Notes under the pieces: generated by a model | The model's database searches: none | Told to the model about the DNA's origin: nothing | The model's input: only the letters and a program-made list of their open reading frames with translations | Program-made: the position numbers and the translations under genes | Assembly: GCA_009783365.1 (NCBI GenBank) | Contig: WRHG01000057.1 | Span: 1-10,207, forward strand | DNA from: Clostridia bacterium | GTDB lineage: Bacteria; Bacillota_A; Clostridia; Christensenellales; Aristaeellaceae | Direction of reading: 5' to 3' | DNA length: 10,207 nucleotides | In this document: piece after piece, positions 1 to 6,350 of the stretch | How the letters are laid out: every line of letters starts with the position of its first letter | Numbering within the stretch: position 1 is the stretch's first letter

Positions 1-337
1 CCTCCGTCATGCCTATCAAAAACAACTGCTTTGCATCAGGTCACGATCTGACCGAACATAAAAAGCATACCAAAATTCAATAAAAAATACAAGAACCCGC
101 ACTCCCGCGTTGCATCAACGCAGTCGCCTCGATGAAGAACACCTTACCGTAGAGTTACGTCTATCCACAACCTGGCGCAACACTACGGAACCGCTCGTTC
201 GTATAAGCGCCGCACTTGAACATTTGAAACATATTGTGCATTGATTGGGGACATGTAGCCAATAGAATCATTTGCGTCATTGTGCTCATGGGTTTCGTCG
301 CTATTCCTGCCGAAAGCAACATTTTTTCATGAAAGGC
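1..337. other. Intergenic stretch upstream of the BTAD regulator
   Basis: I find no convincing gene here. The short open frames entering from the left edge all stop within about 83 bases and cannot be assigned. An open frame on the minus strand (about 469 to 161) has no recognisable protein and would cover the regulator's own promoter, so I leave it out. Visible structure is limited to weak inverted repeats: GGTCA-5-TGACC at 39-53, GCGTTG-3-CAACGC at 107-121, and ATTGG-10-CCAAT around 244-263. None is followed by a T-run, so none is a convincing terminator. The region is AT-rich near 60-95. It may hold regulatory sites for the downstream regulator. Confidence 0.5.
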
Positions 338-365
338 TTGCAATCTTCGAAATAGATGATATAAT
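338..365 (+). promoter_or_regulatory. Predicted sigma-A promoter of the BTAD regulator
   Basis: TTGCAA (338-343, four of six matches to TTGACA) is followed after 16 bp by a perfect TATAAT (360-365). The start codon is about 95 bases further on. A palindrome ACATATGT (366-373) lies at the expected transcription start and could be an operator, but eight bases is weak evidence. Confidence 0.6.
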
Positions 366-467
366 ACATATGTCATACTTTTGTAACCACTTACATCTGT
401 ACCTAAGCGCAACAGCATATTGTCATGTAACCTGATTCTGACTCGATAGGGCGGGAGTGTGTGATTC

Positions 468-1700
468 ATGATTGATCATGTTCGTATTCGGATGTTTGGC
501 GGCTTCAGCGTATTTGTGAATGATGAATGCTGCGACCAAATTGTGGCCAAATCCAAAAAAGGCATGGCGCTTTTACAGTACCTCATCCTAAAATACGACA
601 CGGCGGTACCCAATAACAAGCTCATCGAGGTTTTGTGGCCCAACGAAGAAAGCAGCAACCCCGAAAACGCCCTGAAAACGCTGATTAGCCGCTTTCGGTC
701 CATCCTTAACCAATGCAGCGAAGGGCTTGGCAACTGCATCTTAGCCACAAGGGGCGGCTATCAATTCGTGATGATCGAAGGTCTCTCGTTGGACTTATTT
801 GAGTTTGAGGCTCTTGCTAAAAAGCTGGAAGGCGGCGATACCCTAACCCCGGAATCCACCGCATTGTTTCAAGAGGTCCTGGCGCTCTACATCGGCGACT
901 TACTGGCGGGCAGCGAGCAAGATGACTGGGCTATTAGCCGCAGCGTCCACCTTCACGGCCAGTATATCCGTATTGTCTATTCTTTTCTGGGTTTACTTAA
1001 AAGTTCAGGCCGGTATGAGGAAATCATCCAGACATGCCGCTTGGCCTTGGAAAGCGATCCCTTTGATGAAAGGCTGCACCTGGAACTCATGCAGGCACTG
1101 GTCAAAACCAACCGGAACAATGAAGCTCTGATGCAATATAAACATGTTACCAACATGCACTTCCGTTACCTGGGCGTTAAGCCTCCGGAAGGAATACAGG
1201 AGTTTTATAAGCAAATCATTCAAGCCAGTGACACCCTCGACATCAACATCGACACCATCCGCAGTGAACTGCAGGAGTTTGGCGAGGCACACGGCGCCTT
1301 TGAATGTGAATACGCGGTATTCCGTGAAATATTCAATCTGCAGATGCGCAACCTGGAACGGTTGGGCAGCAGCATGTACATCGCTATGATTATGATCACC
1401 AGCATGGACGGGGAACTCATGAGTCCATTTAAATTGGACGACATCATGAAAAGCCTGAGCGAGGTGTTGAAGCAGAATTTGCGCAAGGGCGATACGCTAA
1501 CCCACTTCAGACCCTCCCAATACGCGCTGCTTCTGCCAACGGTTAATATCGAGAGCGGACGAATGGTCATGGAGCGTATCAAGCGGCACTTTTACCAGCG
1601 CTATCCCAGCAGCAACGTGATGTTTACCTATCGCATCGGGCCGCTCAGCTCCAACATGAATGTGTCACGACCATTGGAGGCGCTTCCACTCGATAATTAG
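468..1700 (+). CDS. BTAD/SARP-like transcriptional regulator with degenerate GGDEF-like C-terminal domain
   Basis: This is a 410-residue cytoplasmic DNA-binding regulator. Residues about 4-102 look like an OmpR/PhoB-type winged helix as used by AfsR/SARP regulators (the RMFGGFSVFV start, the LIEVLWPNEE helix, the RGGYQF wing). Residues about 107-255 match a bacterial transcriptional activator domain of TPR-like helices (the ALYIGDLLAG and ALESDPFDERLHLELMQAL stretches). The rest (about 285-395) resembles a diguanylate-cyclase fold: LRKGDTLTHFRPSQYALLLP aligns with the GGDEF-bearing segment, but SQYAL stands where GGDEF should be, so no cyclase activity is expected. The start has a GGGAG 10 bases upstream. 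No ligand or target can be read from the sequence. It precedes a sulfur-metabolism block, but trxA has its own promoter, so a regulatory link is only a guess. Confidence 0.85.
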   Translation: MIDHVRIRMFGGFSVFVNDECCDQIVAKSKKGMALLQYLILKYDTAVPNNKLIEVLWPNEESSNPENALKTLISRFRSILNQCSEGLGNCILATRGGYQFVMIEGLSLDLFEFEALAKKLEGGDTLTPESTALFQEVLALYIGDLLAGSEQDDWAISRSVHLHGQYIRIVYSFLGLLKSSGRYEEIIQTCRLALESDPFDERLHLELMQALVKTNRNNEALMQYKHVTNMHFRYLGVKPPEGIQEFYKQIIQASDTLDINIDTIRSELQEFGEAHGAFECEYAVFREIFNLQMRNLERLGSSMYIAMIMITSMDGELMSPFKLDDIMKSLSEVLKQNLRKGDTLTHFRPSQYALLLPTVNIESGRMVMERIKRHFYQRYPSSNVMFTYRIGPLSSNMNVSRPLEALPLDN

Positions 1701-1809
1701 CCTTCGGGAACAAAGGAATAAGTATGCCGGCTGCTGAAAGCATAAGGACAGCAACCAACTTAGGACGCTGTTTGTGCATTCATCCTCCAATGCAATTTTT
1801 CAAAAACTG

Positions 1810-1838
1810 TATTCATTTAGGTTGAGATTGGGTATAAT
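1810..1838 (+). promoter_or_regulatory. Predicted sigma-A promoter of trxA-ahcY
   Basis: A perfect TATAAT lies at 1833-1838, preceded by GGG. The best -35 candidate is the poor TATTCA (1810-1815) at 17 bp spacing. The palindrome TACATGTA (1847-1854) falls near the expected transcript start. The gap after the BTAD gene (1701-1868) shows no clear terminator, so some read-through is possible. Confidence 0.5.
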
Positions 1839-1868
1839 ATCATCAGTACATGTAAAGGGAGGATTTTT

Positions 1869-2177
1869 ATGGCAGTCATTCAGCTGACTAAGGAAAATTT
1901 TGAGGCGGAAGCGCTTCAAAGTGATAAACCCGTCTTGATCGACTTTTACGCGGACTGGTGCGGCCCCTGCAAAATGGTAGCCCCAATTGTGCTTGAGTTA
2001 TCAATGGAGAACACAGGTTTCAAAGTGTGTAAGCTCAACGTGGACGATGCCCCGGAAATAGCGGCTAAATACAATGTGCTAAGCATTCCTACATTGATTG
2101 TGCTAAAGGAAGGAAAAGTTGCGAATCAAATTGTAGGCGCCCAGAACAAAGATACCCTGAAAGCTATGTTGAAATGA
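1869..2177 (+). CDS. trxA: Thioredoxin
   Basis: This 102-residue classical thioredoxin is a cytoplasmic dithiol-disulfide oxidoreductase, normally reduced by thioredoxin reductase. The redox motif is intact: W30-C31-G-P-C34, in the context DFYADWCGPCKMVAPI. The cis-proline loop follows at about P74 (SIPTL), and the length is typical of a single-domain thioredoxin. There is one further cysteine (C54). The start is well supported by GGGAGG before ATG. The stop codon overlaps an ATG of the ahcY frame (ATGA at 2174-2177), so the two genes are probably one transcript and may be translationally coupled. Thioredoxin supplies electrons to many sulfur-assimilation enzymes, which fits the neighbours. 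No reductase gene is in the window. Confidence 0.95.
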   Translation: MAVIQLTKENFEAEALQSDKPVLIDFYADWCGPCKMVAPIVLELSMENTGFKVCKLNVDDAPEIAAKYNVLSIPTLIVLKEGKVANQIVGAQNKDTLKAMLK

Positions 2178-2200
2178 GCAATACAGAAGGCGGTCGCTGC

Positions 2201-3442
2201 ATGGATTCCATCATGAAGGACCCGTTCCTTGCGCCGCAGGGAGAACAAAAAATCCATTGGGCCAGGAAGCATATGAAGGTTGTACAAGGCATCGCGGAGA
2301 CCTTTCAAAAAACACAACCCTTCAAGGGTATGAAAATCGCACTCTCCATTCACCTGGAAGCCAAAACCGCCTACTTGGCCCAGGTGTTTCAGGAAGGCGG
2401 CGCACATGTCTTTGTGACCGGCTCCAATCCCCTATCCACTCAGGATGATGTATGCGCCGCTCTGGCTCAAAGCGGCGTTACGGTCTATGCGACCCATGGT
2501 TGCTCCCCGCAAGAATTGCATGACTACGAATGCCGGGCATTGGCCAACATGCCGGACATTATCATCGACGACGGCGGCGATATGGTGCATATACTGCATG
2601 AGGAACATCCGGAGTGGGCCGTCCATGTAAGAGGCGGCTGTGAAGAGACCACAACAGGGATCATCCGGCTGAAGAGCCGGGCTGAAAATGGTTCTCTGCG
2701 CTTTCCCATGTTCAATATCAATGACGCCGATTGCAAACACTTATTTGACAATCGATACGGCACCGGACAAAGCGTATGGGACGGCATTATGCGCACCACA
2801 AACCTGAACGTAGCCGGCGCCACGGTTGTGATTAGCGGATACGGCTGGTGCGGTAAAGGCGTGAGTATGCGGGCCAAGGGGCTTGGCGCCAAAGTCATTG
2901 TCACGGAAATAAACCCCGTCCGCGCCATTGAGGCTGTGATGGACGGCTTCATCGTGCTTCCCATGGAAGAAGCAGCCGCTTTGGGAGATTATTTCATCAC
3001 GGTCACAGGCTGCAAGGATATAATTTTGCCGAAGCACATACAACTCATGAAGGAAGGAGCAATACTATCCAACGCGGGCCATTTTGACGTAGAGGTCGAC
3101 GTTGCCGGCTTACGCGCTTTTGCCACAAACAGCTTTCCCGTACGAACCAATATAGAAGGATTTCTGCTTCCCAATGGAAAGACCGTTTATCTGCTTGCCG
3201 AAGGTCGCCTGGTCAATCTGGCGGCTGCAGACGGCCATCCTGTAGAGATTATGGATATGAGTTTTGCCTTACAAGCCCTGTGCGCCCAGAGAGTGGCGAA
3301 GCAGGGCGCGGCCCTCGCCAAAACCTTACACGCCGTGCCCATGGAGATTGATCGTGACGTAGCCTTGCGTAAACTCAACGCAATGGGCATTTCTATCGAC
3401 ACCCTCGTCCCGGAGCAGGAACATTATCTGCGCGGATCGTAA
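2201..3442 (+). CDS. ahcY: S-adenosylhomocysteinase, short Thermotoga type
   Basis: The enzyme is NAD-dependent and reversibly splits S-adenosylhomocysteine into homocysteine and adenosine, clearing the by-product of SAM methylation. From this start it has 413 residues. Substrate-domain motifs are present: SIHLEAKTAYL (49-59), the DDGGD acid cluster (123-127), CEETTTG (147-153), and catalytic-type K179 and D183 in CKHLFDNRYG. The Rossmann NAD motif is GYGWCGKG (213-220), followed by GHFDVEV (293-299) and GRLVNLAAADGHP (335-347). The cysteine usual after DN-YG in eukaryotic enzymes is threonine (GTGQS). The C-terminal KPDHYRY-type tail is missing. Both are known traits of the Thermotoga/archaeal class. 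A second in-frame ATG at 2174 overlaps the trxA stop but lacks a ribosome site; AGAAGG lies 10 bases before 2201. Some relatives of this class prefer S-inosylhomocysteine, so substrate preference is open. Confidence 0.92.
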   Translation: MDSIMKDPFLAPQGEQKIHWARKHMKVVQGIAETFQKTQPFKGMKIALSIHLEAKTAYLAQVFQEGGAHVFVTGSNPLSTQDDVCAALAQSGVTVYATHGCSPQELHDYECRALANMPDIIIDDGGDMVHILHEEHPEWAVHVRGGCEETTTGIIRLKSRAENGSLRFPMFNINDADCKHLFDNRYGTGQSVWDGIMRTTNLNVAGATVVISGYGWCGKGVSMRAKGLGAKVIVTEINPVRAIEAVMDGFIVLPMEEAAALGDYFITVTGCKDIILPKHIQLMKEGAILSNAGHFDVEVDVAGLRAFATNSFPVRTNIEGFLLPNGKTVYLLAEGRLVNLAAADGHPVEIMDMSFALQALCAQRVAKQGAALAKTLHAVPMEIDRDVALRKLNAMGISIDTLVPEQEHYLRGS

Positions 3443-3483
3443 AAAATGGCAAAAATCCGTAAAAAGTTGAATGTATTTTGATC

Positions 3484-3512
3484 TTGACAGCTTTTCCAAG
3501 CTATGGTAAGGT
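3484..3512 (+). promoter_or_regulatory. Promoter of the met leader-metNIQ transcript
   Basis: A perfect -35 TTGACA (3484-3489), a 17-bp spacer and a weak -10 TAAGGT (3507-3512) are visible. A TG one base before the -10 makes it an extended -10 site (TGGTAAGGT). Transcription would begin near 3519, about 40 bases before the leader ORF. The interval after ahcY (from 3443) shows no clear terminator, so read-through from ahcY is possible as well. Confidence 0.6.
3489..3502 (+). promoter_or_regulatory. Perfect inverted repeat in the promoter spacer, candidate operator
   Basis: AGCTT-TTCC-AAGCT is a perfect 5-bp inverted repeat with a 4-base centre. It starts at the last base of the -35 box and lies inside the spacer, where a bound repressor would block RNA polymerase. 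The arms are short and no regulator can be assigned. Confidence 0.3.
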
Positions 3513-3525
3513 GTACAGCAAGTAA

Positions 3526-3539
3526 GGCGCTACAACGCC
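3526..3539 (+). other. Small hairpin before the leader ribosome site
   Basis: GGCG (3526-3529) and CGCC (3536-3539) can pair around a six-base loop, four bases before the leader's AAGGAGG. The 4-bp stem is weak. It may stabilise the RNA 5' end or affect leader translation, but it could be chance. Confidence 0.3.
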
Positions 3540-3558
3540 AAGCAAGGAGGAATCGCAC

Positions 3559-3636
3559 ATGACGAGCCTATGTGCCATGCCGATGCAAATGATGCGCGCG
3601 TGCGATTGTCCGTGCTGTTTGTGTTGCGTCGCTTAA
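3559..3636 (+). CDS. Met- and Cys-rich leader peptide, 25 residues, upstream of metN
   Basis: A perfect Shine-Dalgarno AAGGAGG (3544-3550) stands 8 bases before an ATG that opens 25 codons and a TAA. The peptide reads MTSLCAMPMQMM, then RACDCPCCLCCVA. Five residues are Met (1, 7, 9, 11, 12) and seven are Cys (5, 15, 17, 19, 20, 22, 23), so 12 of 25 are sulfur amino acids. The Met codons cluster first and the Cys codons second. The stop lies 14 bases before an intrinsic terminator, and the gene beyond is metN of a methionine importer. By analogy with trp, his and leu leaders, and with cysteine-rich leader peptides known in actinobacteria, I infer that ribosome stalling at Met or Cys codons sets terminator read-through. 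Alternatives are a small metal-binding peptide or a chance ORF, made less likely by the ribosome site and position. I do not know this leader from the literature. Confidence 0.72.
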   Translation: MTSLCAMPMQMMRACDCPCCLCCVA

Positions 3637-3650
3637 TGGTTTAGGAAGCC

Positions 3651-3686
3651 AAAGCCCGCTTCGCATCTGCGCGAAGCGGGCTTTTT
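3651..3686 (+). terminator. Intrinsic terminator acting as attenuator before metN
   Basis: AAAGCCCGCTTCGC (3651-3664) pairs perfectly with GCGAAGCGGGCTTT (3671-3684) around a 6-base loop, and a run of five T (3682-3686) ends it. It sits between the leader ORF and metN, inside the transcript of the TTGACA promoter, so it must be read through for metNIQ expression. GTGCGA (3600-3605, in the leader ORF) could pair with TCGCAT (3661-3666). GGTTT (3638-3642) could pair with AAGCC at either 3646-3650 or 3652-3656. These are possible but short competing helices. Confidence 0.85.
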
Positions 3687-3713
3687 GATGGCATTCATGA
3701 AAGGATGGGCTTC

Positions 3714-4796
3714 ATGACGATACCTGACGGGCGGCAAGTAGATATCTTTGATAATTACGACCATCCCGTGATCGACCCGGACGCCGCGGAGGCTAAACCA
3801 CCGCAGATTGAAATCCGGGCCCTTAAGAAGGTATATCCTGTTCCGGGCGGCGAGCTGGTGGCCCTCTGCAATGTAAACCTCACCATTCAAAAAGGAGATA
3901 TTTACGGCATCATCGGTATGAGCGGCGCCGGCAAAAGCACCCTCATCCGCTGCCTTAACCGGCTTGATACCCCTACGGAAGGTCAGGTTTTCATCGATGG
4001 TGAAAATATCCTCGCCATGAGCCGGAGGGAACTGTGCGAAACACGCCGGCGTATGGGCATGATTTTTCAGCAGTTCAATCTGCTCATGCAGCGGACTGTG
4101 GCCCGCAATGTTCGCTATCCCCTCGAAATCGCCGGCATTCCCTCCAAGGCCGCCAACGAGCGCGTAAAGGAATTGCTGAAGATCGTTGGGTTGGAAGAAA
4201 AAGCCGCCGCATTCCCCAGCCAATTAAGCGGCGGGCAAAAGCAACGGGTGGCCATTGCCCGGGCGCTGGCCAGCAACCCGGAGATGCTCCTGTGCGATGA
4301 GGCCACCAGCGCGCTGGATCCCATGACCACCCAATCCATCCTGAGTCTTCTTAAGGAAATCAACCATAAAATGGGCATCACAGTGGTACTGATCACGCAC
4401 GAGATGGCGGTAATTAGGCAGATTTGCAACAAAGTGGCTATTCTGGACTTTGGGGAGTTGGTGGAAGAGGGCGCCGTGGATGACGTGTTTATGCATACCA
4501 AATCCGCAGCCGGCAAGCGGCTATTTGGCATCCTGCCCCAGGAGGAGGCAGCCCCTCCCCAACCCGCGCTGCGAATCGTATTTGACGGCGAGGCGGCGGA
4601 ACAACCCGTCATCAGCCGCCTTGTCAAAGAATGCGGTGTGGATGTCAACATCCTATCAGCGGATATGCGCCAGCTAAACCAAAAGGTCTACGGACAGATG
4701 CTGATCCAAAGGCCCTCCGGCATTGCGGACCGGCAGCGCATTATGGACTACCTGCAACTAATGGGTCTGATGGTGGAGGAGGTGCATGGGCAATGA
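3714..4796 (+). CDS. metN: Methionine ABC transporter ATP-binding protein with NIL domain
   Basis: This is the cytoplasmic ATPase that drives methionine import through MetI. The 360-residue protein has Walker A GMSGAGKST (68-76), a Q-loop at MIFQQFNLL (116-124), the signature LSGGQ (171-175), Walker B MLLCDEAT (191-198) and the H-loop histidine H229. Residues about 285-358 form the NIL domain, which in E. coli MetN binds methionine and inhibits transport when internal methionine is high. Start choice: AAAGGA (3700-3705) lies 8 bases before this ATG, whereas an in-frame ATG at 3705 would overlap that ribosome site. About 30 residues precede the first ABC strand (QIEIRALKKV), unusual for MetN, which normally begins almost directly with it. 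No later ATG lies before Walker A. The stop overlaps metI by ATGA. Confidence 0.95.
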   Translation: MTIPDGRQVDIFDNYDHPVIDPDAAEAKPPQIEIRALKKVYPVPGGELVALCNVNLTIQKGDIYGIIGMSGAGKSTLIRCLNRLDTPTEGQVFIDGENILAMSRRELCETRRRMGMIFQQFNLLMQRTVARNVRYPLEIAGIPSKAANERVKELLKIVGLEEKAAAFPSQLSGGQKQRVAIARALASNPEMLLCDEATSALDPMTTQSILSLLKEINHKMGITVVLITHEMAVIRQICNKVAILDFGELVEEGAVDDVFMHTKSAAGKRLFGILPQEEAAPPQPALRIVFDGEAAEQPVISRLVKECGVDVNILSADMRQLNQKVYGQMLIQRPSGIADRQRIMDYLQLMGLMVEEVHGQ

Positions 4797-5455
4797 ATTG
4801 GGCGCAATTGGGTCCCCTGCTTTTGCAGGGCTGTAAGGATACCCTGTACATGACCCTTTGGAGCGGATTTTTCGCATATACCCTGGGGCTTCCGCTAGGA
4901 GTCCTCCTGGTGGTAACAAAGCGAGGCCACATTATGCAAGCGCCCAGTTTTAACGCCGCGCTGGGCGCCGTGATCAATTTTCTCCGTTCCATCCCTTTCA
5001 TCATTTTACTGGCCATGCTTTTTCCCGTCACCCGCATTGTGATGGGCAGGGCAATCGGAACCCGCAGTATTATCTTTCCACTGGTCATTAGCGCTTTTCC
5101 CTATGTAGCGCGCATGGTGGAAAACGCTCTGGCCGAAGTGGACAGCGGCGTCACGGAGGCCGCCCAATCCATGGGTTCCACAAACCGGCAGATCATTTTC
5201 AAGGTGCTGCTGCCAGAGGCCGTACCCTCCCTGGTTAACGGCGCAGCCATTGTGCTTACCAGCATTTTAGGCTATACCGCCATGGCCAGCGCTGCGGGCG
5301 GTGAAGGACTGGGCGCATTGGCGATTACCAAAGGCTATAACCAACAGAAGATGGACATTCTGTACACAGCTTGCATCGCAATGGTGCTGTTGGTACAGCT
5401 TATCACAGTTTCCGGTACGAGGTTGACCCGTAGGCTCGACCATCGGAAAAAATAG
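4793..5455 (+). CDS. metI: Methionine ABC transporter permease
   Basis: This inner-membrane permease subunit has 220 residues, close to the roughly 217 of E. coli MetI. It shows about five hydrophobic segments. The permease coupling loop lies at residues about 122-142 (EAAQSMGSTNRQIIFKVLLP), which docks on the ATPase MetN. The RSIPFIILLAML segment (65-76) is characteristic of the MetI family. The start is the ATG inside the ATGA overlap with the metN stop, served by GGAGGAGG (4775-4782) ten bases upstream. The frame stays open further upstream inside metN, but no better start is found there. Two MetI would pair with two MetN to form the transporter. Confidence 0.95.
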   Translation: MNWAQLGPLLLQGCKDTLYMTLWSGFFAYTLGLPLGVLLVVTKRGHIMQAPSFNAALGAVINFLRSIPFIILLAMLFPVTRIVMGRAIGTRSIIFPLVISAFPYVARMVENALAEVDSGVTEAAQSMGSTNRQIIFKVLLPEAVPSLVNGAAIVLTSILGYTAMASAAGGEGLGALAITKGYNQQKMDILYTACIAMVLLVQLITVSGTRLTRRLDHRKK

Positions 5456-5482
5456 AACCAACATAAGAAAGGAGACCTTCCC

Positions 5483-6298
5483 ATGAAAAAATTTCTCGCG
5501 ATTCTACTGGTATCCATTCTGACCCTGAGCCTTTCCGCCGCCTTGGCCGGCGAGGCCATTGTCATCGGCGCGACACCAACCCCTCATGCGGAAATTTTGG
5601 AGTTGATCAAGGACGACCTGGCTGCTCTTGGGTATGATCTGGAAATTCAAATTTTTACGGAATACCCGATCCCCAACCCCGCCACGACCGCAGGCGACCT
5701 GGACGCCAATTATTTTCAGCACATCCCCTACTTAAGCGCTTACAATGAAAGCATCTCAGAGGATTCCCAACTTGTGGCCGCCATTCCTGTACACTATGAA
5801 CCCTATGGCATTTATGCCGGAACCAAGGCCACCCTTGGTGATGTGAGCGAGGGGGATTCCATCGCCATTACCAACGACCCTGCCAATATCACCCGCGCAT
5901 TGCTGCTGCTGCAAGAAGCCGGCCTCCTCAAATTGCCGGAGGGAGCCAATACGGACAGCGTCTTGAGTAAACTTGACATCGTGGAGAACCCATATAATCT
6001 GGAATTCTTTGAAATGAATGCGGAACTGATCCCCGCCTCCCTGGGTGATGTCAGCTATGCAGTCATCAACGGCAACTTCGCTATTTCCGCCGGCTTGAAA
6101 CCCGGTGAGGACGCGCTGCAGCTGGAAGATCCCCAGGGTGAAAGCGGTAAAATCTATACAAACTACGTTGTAGTGCGGCCTGAGGACAAGGACGCCGCCT
6201 GGGTGGAAGCCCTGCGTTCCGTTCTGCAGAGCGATAAGGTACGCGACTACATGAACACCAACGAAGATTACGCGAAGGGCGTCATTCCGGTCTTCTAG
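5483..6298 (+). CDS. metQ: Methionine-binding protein of the ABC transporter, without lipobox
   Basis: This 271-residue substrate-binding protein of the MetQ/NlpA family delivers methionine to MetNI. The family motif ATPTPHAEIL (30-39) follows the signal peptide, and DANYFQHIPYL (about 74-84) also fits. The signal peptide has MKK, a hydrophobic core and a probable signal peptidase I site after ALA (residue 22). There is no lipobox cysteine and no cysteine anywhere in the protein. MetQ homologues are usually lipoproteins, which keeps them on the membrane, so the mode of retention is unclear. The protein contains only three Met. A ribosome site AAAGGAG lies 8 bases before the ATG, and the gap after metI is 27 bases, so it is the last gene of the metNIQ operon. 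Confidence 0.94.
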   Translation: MKKFLAILLVSILTLSLSAALAGEAIVIGATPTPHAEILELIKDDLAALGYDLEIQIFTEYPIPNPATTAGDLDANYFQHIPYLSAYNESISEDSQLVAAIPVHYEPYGIYAGTKATLGDVSEGDSIAITNDPANITRALLLLQEAGLLKLPEGANTDSVLSKLDIVENPYNLEFFEMNAELIPASLGDVSYAVINGNFAISAGLKPGEDALQLEDPQGESGKIYTNYVVVRPEDKDAAWVEALRSVLQSDKVRDYMNTNEDYAKGVIPVF

Positions 6299-6311
6299 TC
6301 GAGCAGCGATC

Positions 6312-6346
6312 AAAAAACGGCCCGCCGGAAGGAGGGCCGTTTTTTT
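6312..6346. terminator. Bidirectional intrinsic terminator between metQ and the usp-like gene
   Basis: AAAAAACGGCCC (6312-6323) pairs with GGGCCGTTTTTT (6334-6345) around a 10-base loop. Seven T (6340-6346) end it on the + strand and six on the - strand. It lies 14 bases after the metQ stop and 4 bases past the stop of the convergent gene, so it can end both operons. Confidence 0.92.
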
Positions 6347-6350
6347 GGTA

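Noticed and set aside
100..459. Nine-base inverted repeat CACTCCCGC (100-108) and GCGGGAGTG (451-459) bounding the upstream gap
   Set aside because: Short arms 340 bases apart, no other sign of a mobile element, and no target duplication. The right copy contains the regulator's ribosome site. Chance is the simpler explanation.
161..469. Open frame of 102 codons on the minus strand upstream of the BTAD gene
   Set aside because: It resembles no known protein, has no clear ribosome site, and covers the well-formed TTGCAA-TATAAT promoter of the regulator on the other strand.
3434..3475. Weak hairpin GGAT/ATCC with A-runs just after ahcY as a terminator
   Set aside because: The stem is about 5 bp with a 17-base AT-rich loop and no T-run on the + strand, so it is not a convincing terminator.
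3513..3713. SAM riboswitch (S-box) or T-box in front of metN
   Set aside because: Only about 40 bases precede the leader ORF and only one strong hairpin precedes metN. I see neither the multi-helix S-box core nor a T-box sequence.
3633..4223. Open frame of 196 codons on the minus strand across metN
   Set aside because: It is antisense to the clear metN coding sequence and attenuator and has no recognisable motif; a composition effect.
4631..4792. Extended N-terminus for metI reading back into metN
   Set aside because: The extra residues come from a second frame of the metN NIL domain. The ATG at 4793 has GGAGGAGG ten bases upstream and gives a normal MetI length.
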